Position numbers and translations under genes: made by a program. Positions 8,277 through 11,806 of a DNA stretch of 11,806 nucleotides are shown here, one piece after another. The stretch covers positions 1 to 11,806 of the forward strand of contig CANQKJ010000041.1 of NCBI GenBank assembly GCA_947624465.1, read 5' to 3'. Below the pieces are notes generated by a model. It worked only from the letters and a program-made list of their open reading frames with translations. It did not search any database and had not been told where the DNA came from. The DNA comes from an uncultured Oscillospiraceae bacterium. GTDB taxonomy: Bacteria; Bacillota; Clostridia; Oscillospirales; Oscillospiraceae. Position 1 is the stretch's first letter; each line of letters opens with the position of its first letter.

Positions 8277-8310
8277 AACAACACTCCCGCTCTCGCAATT
8301 ACTTAATTTG

Positions 8311-8339
8311 ATTATAACTTTTATTTTTATCGTTTGCAA
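8311..8339 (-). promoter_or_regulatory. Promoter of the six-gene defence operon
   Basis: On the minus strand, TTGCAA (8334-8339) and a perfect TATAAT (8311-8316) are separated by 17 bases in an AT-rich spacer. Transcription should start near 8304, leaving a leader of about 28 bases before the helicase ATG. It is the only good promoter I saw for the operon, although internal promoters were not searched exhaustively. Confidence 0.8.
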
Positions 8340-8342
8340 GGA

Positions 8343-8369
8343 TGTTCCGATACTTCCAACAAGGGAACA
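8343..8369. repeat. Inverted repeat upstream of the defence-operon promoter
   Basis: TGTTCC (8343-8348) and its exact reverse complement GGAACA (8364-8369), separated by 15 bases, lie just upstream of the operon -35 box and between the two divergent promoters. It could be a regulator site. Six-base arms can occur by chance, so confidence is low. Confidence 0.25.
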
Positions 8370-8406
8370 AAAGGCTCTGTTATCCCGAAAAAGAATTGCG
8401 AATCGC

Positions 8407-8435
8407 TTGCATCTTGCAGGCACATCGGATATAAT
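8407..8435 (+). promoter_or_regulatory. Promoter of the orphan RelB-type antitoxin gene
   Basis: TTGCAT (8407-8412), a 17-base spacer and a perfect TATAAT (8430-8435). Transcription should begin around 8442, which is where the ribosome site AGGAGG (8442-8447) starts, so the leader would be only about 14 bases. The promoter points away from the defence-operon promoter, with 67 bases between the two -35 boxes. Confidence 0.75.
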
Positions 8436-8441
8436 ATGTGC
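8420..8441. promoter_or_regulatory. Candidate operator over the antitoxin -10 box
   Basis: A perfect inverted repeat, GCACAT (8420-8425) and ATGTGC (8436-8441), brackets the TATAAT box with a 10-base centre. This placement is what is expected for autorepression by a dimeric ribbon-helix-helix antitoxin, since RelB/DinJ proteins repress their own promoters. The assignment is inferred from position and symmetry. Confidence 0.5.
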
Positions 8442-8455
8442 AGGAGGTGGTCATC

Positions 8456-8761
8456 ATGGCAAGAACATCAAACGTATTTGCGCGTGTAGAGCCTGAGATC
8501 AAGGAGCAGGCAGAACAGGTGCTTGACCAGCTGGGCATCCCAATGTCCAACGCGGTCGGCATGTTTCTCCGTCAAGTCGTTTTGCAGCGCGGTATCCCTT
8601 TTGAGATGAAATTGCCGCAAAGGACCCCGTTCGCGTATGGTTCGCTTACAAAAGAACAGTTTGATGAAGAGATTGAAAAAGGTATGGCCGACGCAAAAGC
8701 AGGCAGAGTTTATTCAGCGGAGGCCATGGAAGCTGAAATAAGGCGGGCTGATAAACCGTGA
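8456..8761 (+). CDS. RelB/DinJ family antitoxin without adjacent toxin
   Basis: A 101-residue type II antitoxin-like protein. The N-terminal 45 or so residues show the RelB/DinJ ribbon-helix-helix pattern: a beta strand SNVFARVEPEIK, then EQAEQVLDQLGIPMSNAVGMFLRQVV. In the family this region dimerises and binds operator DNA. The C-terminal half, rich in E, K and A, would be the flexible toxin-binding part. The start is ATG 8456, with AGGAGG eight bases upstream; an in-frame GTG at 8438 lies before that site and is rejected. No RelE, YafQ or other toxin gene follows, because the next gene is a peroxiredoxin only 35 bases downstream. It may be an orphan antitoxin, may act in trans, or may be a DNA-binding regulator of the divergent promoters. 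Confidence 0.88.
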   Translation: MARTSNVFARVEPEIKEQAEQVLDQLGIPMSNAVGMFLRQVVLQRGIPFEMKLPQRTPFAYGSLTKEQFDEEIEKGMADAKAGRVYSAEAMEAEIRRADKP

Positions 8762-8796
8762 CATCAGCCGGCAGTTTAACAAAGGAGAAGATCAAT

Positions 8797-9255
8797 ATGT
8801 TGGAAGTCGGAACAAAAGCCCCGGATTTCACCCTGAACAACAAGGACGGCAAGCCCGTGTCCCTCCACGATTTCGCGGGCAAACGGGTGGTACTCTACTT
8901 CTACCCCAAGGACAACACCCCCGGCTGCACCCGTCAGGCCTGCGCCTTTGCCGGCGCATATGAGGCGTTCAAGTCTATGGACGCGGTGGTCATCGGCGTC
9001 AGCAAGGACTCCGTGGCCTCCCACCAGAAGTTCGCGGAGAAATACGATCTGCCCTTCGTGCTGCTGTCCGACCCGGAGCGTCAGGCCATCGAGGCCTACG
9101 GGGTGTGGCAGGAGAAAAAGAACTACGGCAAGGTCAGCATGGGCGTGGTGCGCTCCACCTTCGTCATCGGCCCGGATGGGGTCATCGAGAAGGTGATGCC
9201 CAAGGTAAAGCCGGACACCAACGCGGCGGAGATTTTGGAGTATCTGAGAGGCTGA
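8797..9255 (+). CDS. bcp: Bcp/PrxQ-type peroxiredoxin
   Basis: A 152-residue cytoplasmic thiol peroxidase that reduces hydrogen peroxide and organic hydroperoxides using electrons from thioredoxin. The sequence carries the family start KAPDFTLNNKDGK and the active site PKDNTPGCTRQAC, with the peroxidatic cysteine C44 in the PxxxTxxC pattern and the resolving cysteine C49 five residues later, as in Bcp/PrxQ. Conserved FYPKD, GVSKDS and LLSDP segments and a STFVIGPDG strand are present. The length is normal for the family. The start is ATG 8797, with AAAGGAG a suitable distance upstream. A longer in-frame GTG form would overlap the antitoxin gene and has no ribosome site. It lies 35 bases after the antitoxin with no terminator visible between them, so they are probably co-transcribed. 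Confidence 0.95.
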   Translation: MLEVGTKAPDFTLNNKDGKPVSLHDFAGKRVVLYFYPKDNTPGCTRQACAFAGAYEAFKSMDAVVIGVSKDSVASHQKFAEKYDLPFVLLSDPERQAIEAYGVWQEKKNYGKVSMGVVRSTFVIGPDGVIEKVMPKVKPDTNAAEILEYLRG

Positions 9256-9280
9256 CGGCGGAAAGCGGGCGGAGACATCT

Positions 9281-9892
9281 ATGAAATTTCTATTGCAGAC
9301 TCTGCGCGGAACGGCGGGCGGGGCCATCCATGAAGTGAGCGGCCTGTTCTTGGGCGACGTCCTGCTGGTGGGCTGCTGCGTCTTTTATCTGCTCTGGTGG
9401 GCTTTGGCGTTTAAACCCACCGGCGCGGTGAAGGGGATGCGGTCCGGCTGGCTGCTGATCCCGGCGTTCCTTCTTGGCTGCGCCGCGGTGGTCCTAATCG
9501 CCCGGGGGACTGGGACGGCAAATGGGGCGGACAGCTTCTTTTCAACCGGGACCGTCCTCCTGGCCGGCGTGCTCTCCTATATAGTGCTGCTCGCCGTGAC
9601 CTGGTTCGCCTTCCACCGTCAGGTCACCACCGAGCTTTTCCTGATCGTCGGCTGGACGGTATTGGTGTTCCTGGAGGTCAATGCCCTCTATGGCCTGGGG
9701 GTCGTTGCCCGGAACGGAGCGGTCATCCTGTTTGCGGCGGCGGTCATCGTGGCCCTGGTGAGCATGGTCTGCTATGTGCTGTATTACGGCCTTGACGACC
9801 GGGCGGGATATGTGGACGGGATGATCCCGCTGCTTTTGGCGGGCGCTTTCATGGCGGTACTGGCCGTTCTAATCGCCCGTTCCGGGAGATAA
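9281..9892 (+). CDS. Multi-pass membrane protein of unknown function
   Basis: A 203-residue integral membrane protein I do not recognise. By hydrophobicity there are about six membrane segments: roughly residues 22-44, 56-74, 90-111, 117-138, 147-170 and 181-199. Short loops carry Lys/Arg, such as KPTGAVKGMR after the first segment. An amphipathic N-terminus (MKFLLQTLRGTAGGAIHEVSG) precedes the first segment. No transporter, enzyme or sensor motif is visible. The start is ATG 9281, with GGAG six bases upstream. The gene lies 25 bases after bcp, in the same direction and with the same GC-rich composition, so it is probably in one transcript. An oxidative-stress link is possible only by neighbourhood. 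Confidence 0.85.
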   Translation: MKFLLQTLRGTAGGAIHEVSGLFLGDVLLVGCCVFYLLWWALAFKPTGAVKGMRSGWLLIPAFLLGCAAVVLIARGTGTANGADSFFSTGTVLLAGVLSYIVLLAVTWFAFHRQVTTELFLIVGWTVLVFLEVNALYGLGVVARNGAVILFAAAVIVALVSMVCYVLYYGLDDRAGYVDGMIPLLLAGAFMAVLAVLIARSGR

Positions 9893-9949
9893 AAGCGCCG
9901 TTTCCCGCTTTACGCAAGGCGATAACTTGGAAGTTTTGGAGGGGAGAAT

Positions 9950-10270
9950 ATGGCTTCGAGCAAAGAGTATTTGGAGTTCATTTTGGGGCAGTTATCTGGT
10001 TTGGAAGGTATTACATACAGAGCAATGATGGGCGAATACATCATATATTACAAAGGAAAAATCGTCGGTGGGATCTATGATGACAGACTGCTTGTAAAGC
10101 CGGTAAAATCAGCTCTCGCCTATATGCCAACGGCTTCTTATGAATTACCGTATGAAGGGGCAGGCGAGATGCTGCTGGTCGATGAAGTTGATAATGGCGA
10201 GTATTTGACCGGTTTGTTTGAAGCCATATATGACGAATTACCCGCTCCAAAACTTCGCAAAAATAAATAG
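9950..10270 (+). CDS. TfoX N-terminal-domain protein
   Basis: A 106-residue stand-alone TfoX/Sxy N-terminal domain, recognised by the block RAMMGEYIIYYKGKIVGGIYDDRLLVK (about residues 24-50, shown here as key family residues) and a GAGEMLLVDEVDN segment. TfoX in Gammaproteobacteria activates competence, but the stand-alone domain in Firmicutes has no settled role, so competence control should not be assumed. The start is ATG 9950, with a purine-rich GGAGGGGAG ribosome site just upstream. It is flanked by GC-rich genes but is itself noticeably more AT-rich, which suggests a separate history. It is co-directional with the membrane protein gene before it and the YciI-like gene after it. Confidence 0.88.
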   Translation: MASSKEYLEFILGQLSGLEGITYRAMMGEYIIYYKGKIVGGIYDDRLLVKPVKSALAYMPTASYELPYEGAGEMLLVDEVDNGEYLTGLFEAIYDELPAPKLRKNK

Positions 10271-10326
10271 CACAAGTTTCCACTTGACTTACCGTAGAAG
10301 CGAGACAAATAACGAGGAGGATCATC

Positions 10327-10623
10327 ATGCAATTTATCATCACGGCCTATGACGGCGAAAATATGCTGGACAAGCGGCTGGCGGTCCGGAGCCGCCACCT
10401 GGAGAATCTGAGCCGGGTGAACGGCAAGGTCGTCTGCGCCGGCGGGCTGCTGGACGGCGACGGAAAGATGAAGGGCTCGGTGCTGATCATGGACTTTGAA
10501 AGCCGCGCCGGGTTGGACAAATATCTGGACTCTGAGCCGTACATTCTGGAGCATGTCTGGGGCAAGGTCGATGTGGAGGCCATGAATGTGGTCATCGTGA
10601 ACGGAGAAAAGGTTGGAAAATGA
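10327..10623 (+). CDS. YciI-like protein
   Basis: A 98-residue small dimeric alpha/beta-barrel-type protein of the YCII family. Features seen are the opening strand MQFIITAYDG, a conserved RSRHLENL helix with H24, a CAGGLLDGDGKMKGSVLIMDF segment typical of the family (G39-G40 and a central strand), and a closing segment around EHVWGKVDVEAMNVV. YciI relatives are thought to bind or transform small metabolites using a His/Asp pair, but most have no proven reaction. The start is ATG 10327, with GAGGAGG six bases upstream. It is the last gene of the plus-strand cluster, and a strong hairpin terminator follows 33 bases after its stop. Confidence 0.87.
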   Translation: MQFIITAYDGENMLDKRLAVRSRHLENLSRVNGKVVCAGGLLDGDGKMKGSVLIMDFESRAGLDKYLDSEPYILEHVWGKVDVEAMNVVIVNGEKVGK

Positions 10624-10655
10624 CCCCGCCCCCAGGCGCTAAAATGGATAAGTAA

Positions 10656-10694
10656 AGGAGAGGACTTCGCAAGGAAGTCCTCTCCTCGTATTTT
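10656..10694 (+). terminator. Rho-independent terminator, possibly bidirectional
   Basis: A perfect 13-base-pair stem: AGGAGAGGACTTC (10656-10668), loop GCAAG, and GAAGTCCTCTCCT (10674-10686). A short tail CGTATTTT follows. It ends the YciI-side transcript. Genes converge here, and on the opposite strand the stem is followed by TTACTTATCCATTTT, so it may also stop the toxin transcript, which ends at 10742. Confidence 0.85.
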
Positions 10695-10741
10695 GTCAGT
10701 TATCCGAATGTGATTGGTCATGCTTAAAATCAGTGTGCTGA

Positions 10742-11047
10742 CTACGACCCTAAAGGCTTGTCCTGTCTGCAGTCTACAACCGCGTCCAGGTAGACTTTGC
10801 TGCCGCTCACACTGAACAGAGCCTTGTACCATTTGCAAAACAGCGCTTTGCGATAAGCGCCTTTCGGCAAATTGTAGTCGTCGTCCACCGGGTATTGATA
10901 AGGGTTGTCCTCCAAAGCGTCCAGCACTAACTCAAATTCCGATACCATCCGCTCTGCGGCCGGCACACTGACCCTCGCCAAAAACCTGGCGTGCTGGACC
11001 AGCATCTCATCCGCCCGCCGAGACACGATCACCGCATACTTACTCAC
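10742..11047 (-). CDS. RelE/ParE family toxin
   Basis: A 101-residue type II toxin. The order of elements fits RelE/ParE: an opening strand KYAVIVSRRADEML, a helix pair with RFLARVSVPAAERMVSEFELVLDALEDNPYQYP, and then strands including YRKALFCKWYKALFSV and KVYLDAVVDCRQD. RelE members cut mRNA on the ribosome, whereas ParE members poison gyrase. The sequence alone does not decide which applies; the basic C-terminal pattern ending DCRQD is common to uncharacterised clostridial members. The start is GTG at 11045-11047, eight bases inside the end of the antitoxin gene, with GAGG upstream in the antitoxin coding region. No ATG fits. This overlap is the usual antitoxin-first coupling. The gene looks full length and intact. 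Confidence 0.9.
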   Translation of the reverse strand: MSKYAVIVSRRADEMLVQHARFLARVSVPAAERMVSEFELVLDALEDNPYQYPVDDDYNLPKGAYRKALFCKWYKALFSVSGSKVYLDAVVDCRQDKPLGS

Positions 11048-11333
11048 TGGTTTTTACCTCTGTAATGGCGCGTTTCATGTCGGAAAGAACGTCTCTGGCG
11101 CTGCGCCCCTGATAGCCGTTCATCCGTTCCGTCTGGGCCTCCAAAAGATCGGCATACACCGCATTGCTGGAGTTCAGCGACAGAGACAACGGCACCGACT
11201 GCTCCCGGACGATCTGCTTCAGGAACATGGTAAACGCGCCGGACAGGGTCAGCCCCACATCAGACAGCACTTCCTCCGCCTGGGTTTTCAACGCAGAATC
11301 CACACGTACACTCAAATTATAATCGCCGGGCAT
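11040..11333 (-). CDS. RelB/DinJ family antitoxin partner
   Basis: A 97-residue antitoxin. The N-terminal half has the ribbon-helix-helix pattern of RelB/DinJ: a strand YNLSVRVDSALK, then TQAEEVLSDVGLTLSGAFTMFLKQIV. It is related in pattern to, but clearly different in sequence from, the orphan antitoxin at 8456. The C-terminal half (about 55-97) should wrap the toxin. The start is ATG at 11331-11333. An in-frame GTG three codons upstream is only one base from the AAGGAG site (11344-11349) and is therefore unlikely. The gene ends TAA, overlapping the toxin start by eight bases. Expression is probably autorepressed through palindromes over the promoter. Confidence 0.9.
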   Translation of the reverse strand: MPGDYNLSVRVDSALKTQAEEVLSDVGLTLSGAFTMFLKQIVREQSVPLSLSLNSSNAVYADLLEAQTERMNGYQGRSARDVLSDMKRAITEVKTSE

Positions 11334-11356
11334 TTCAATCACGCTCCTTCATTGGT

Positions 11357-11385
11357 ATTGTACTACAACGCACATTCATTGTCAA
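11357..11385 (-). promoter_or_regulatory. Promoter of the toxin-antitoxin pair
   Basis: On the minus strand, a consensus TTGACA (11380-11385), a 17-base spacer and TACAAT (11357-11362). The expected start is near 11350, directly before the AAGGAG ribosome site, giving a leader of about 17 bases. Confidence 0.85.
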
Positions 11386-11387
11386 TG
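11358..11387. promoter_or_regulatory. Two candidate operator palindromes over the TA promoter
   Basis: TTGTACTACAA (11358-11368, arms of five around one base) covers most of the -10 box, and CATTGTCAATG (11377-11387, arms of five around one base) covers the -35 box. Their centres are 19 bases apart, close to two helix turns. Both positions suit autorepression by RelB/RelBE-type complexes. Symmetry is seen directly; function is inferred. Confidence 0.45.
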
Positions 11388-11449
11388 CGCTTTCTCTGCT
11401 CTTCCAGCGCCTCCAGCAGGAAGCTGACCAAGTGGACTTGAGCAAGCAC
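11363..11449 (-). pseudogene. Possible 28-codon gene remnant upstream of the antitoxin
   Basis: A short minus-strand frame from GTG 11447-11449 to TAG 11363-11365 encodes an amphipathic helix (LVSFLLEALEEQRKRID as the core) that reads like the C-terminal tail of a real protein. It has no ribosome site, and the antitoxin promoter lies inside it. It may be a leftover of a deleted gene or chance coding. Confidence 0.2.
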
Positions 11450-11458
11450 TACCTACCG

Positions 11459-11806
11459 TCAAGCAAGTTCCCGCCTGAGCAGTTCATATACATATGCTGA
11501 ACCCTGCAAATAGAGGCCGGTCATTGGATCAGACAGTTTTGAAAAAACATTTGAGGAGTATACCCGATCCATAGCTGTCTCCATGGGCAGGTTTAGGTCT
11601 TCCATCAAAAAGGCAATAAGATCCTGCGTGGTATATTCCAGCATTTCTTGCTGCTGATCACTCATGCATGACCCTAACTTTTCTGAGGTAATGCAAAGGC
11701 CTCCCTTTGTGAAAAGTATATTGGTCAAGTCGTCAACCGCCTCATCAAATGAAAGGGTGTGTTCGACGTCGTAGAACTCCAGTAAAAACTGTATTCCCTT
11801 GTATTT
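11459..11806 (-). CDS. Unrecognised protein, N-terminus outside the window
   Basis: The reading frame ending at TGA 11459-11461 stays open to the right edge, giving 115 codons. I do not recognise it with confidence. The last 68 residues, from an internal ATG at 11663-11665 (MSDQQQEMLEYTTQDL onward), form a compact helical unit with LIAFLMEDLNLPMETAMDRV and DPMTGLYLQGSAYVYELLRREL. This unit resembles small clostridial proteins of the DUF3791-like kind found near toxin genes. The part upstream (about 47 residues, with YDVEHTLSFDEAVDDL) also looks protein-like and in frame. Either this is one longer protein or a separate gene starts at 11665, where only a weak AGGG ribosome site is seen. It lies on the same strand as the toxin-antitoxin pair, with 125 bases between. 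Confidence 0.6.
   Translation of the reverse strand, partial: KYKGIQFLLEFYDVEHTLSFDEAVDDLTNILFTKGGLCITSEKLGSCMSDQQQEMLEYTTQDLIAFLMEDLNLPMETAMDRVYSSNVFSKLSDPMTGLYLQGSAYVYELLRRELA

Noticed and set aside
8277..8423. Forty-nine-residue N-terminal extension of the helicase
   Set aside because: The promoter and ribosome site of the gene lie inside it, and the family-like sequence begins at the ATG at 8276.
8776..9327. Minus-strand open frame of 183 codons
   Set aside because: It is exactly opposite bcp, whose active-site cysteines and family motifs are clear.
9892..9911. AAAGCG/CGCTTT inverted repeat after the membrane-protein gene
   Set aside because: The six-base stem is weak and has no T tract, so it is not convincing as a terminator.
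10273..10286. CAAGT/ACTTG small hairpin with a TTGACT promoter-like box between the TfoX-like and YciI-like genes
   Set aside because: The stem is only five bases, and at a 17-base spacing the -10 position reads AAATAA, too poor to call a promoter.
1..11806. CRISPR arrays, tRNA or rRNA genes, insertion sequences, tandem repeats in mod
   Set aside because: None was found on reading. There are no regularly spaced repeats, transposase motifs or phase-variable repeat tracts.

Overview
The window looks like a piece of a Clostridia genome, probably a GC-rich gut Oscillospiraceae-type lineage. This is inferred from strong AGGAGG-type ribosome sites before almost every gene, compact sigma-A-like promoters, GC-rich core genes with AT-rich islands, and the mix of families present. 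No RNA gene, insertion sequence or CRISPR array was seen.

Region 1 (1-8276, all minus strand) is one tightly packed six-gene operon read right to left from a good promoter at 8311-8339. The order is a PLD-like/SNF2 helicase, a DUF4391 protein, a HEPN-like protein, a type III DNA-methyltransferase (Mod), a small coiled-coil zinc-ribbon protein, and a type III restriction subunit (Res) that runs off the left edge. Neighbouring genes overlap or are separated by at most 11 bases, so they are almost certainly co-transcribed and translationally coupled. Mod and Res would be the classical modification and cleavage pair. The helicase and DUF4391 protein add a second ATP-driven motor. The HEPN-like gene is the most interesting part: a possible RNase/abortive-infection effector built into a restriction operon. 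The HEPN gene, the zinc-ribbon gene and the target-recognition core of Mod are all AT-rich inside a GC-rich operon, as expected for swapped or inserted modules.

Region 2 (8277-8455) is a divergent intergenic region with back-to-back promoters, one for the defence operon and one for a RelB/DinJ-type antitoxin that has no toxin next to it.

Region 3 (8456-10690, plus strand) holds the orphan antitoxin, a Bcp-type peroxiredoxin, a multi-pass membrane protein of unknown function, a TfoX N-terminal-domain protein and a YciI-like protein. It ends at a strong hairpin terminator.

Region 4 (10742-11806, minus strand) holds a complete RelE/ParE toxin with its overlapping RelB-type antitoxin, driven by a near-consensus promoter carrying two small palindromes. 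Beyond it is the C-terminal part of an unrecognised protein whose reading frame stays open to the right edge. Overall this is an accessory/defence island attached to a few ordinary housekeeping-type genes.
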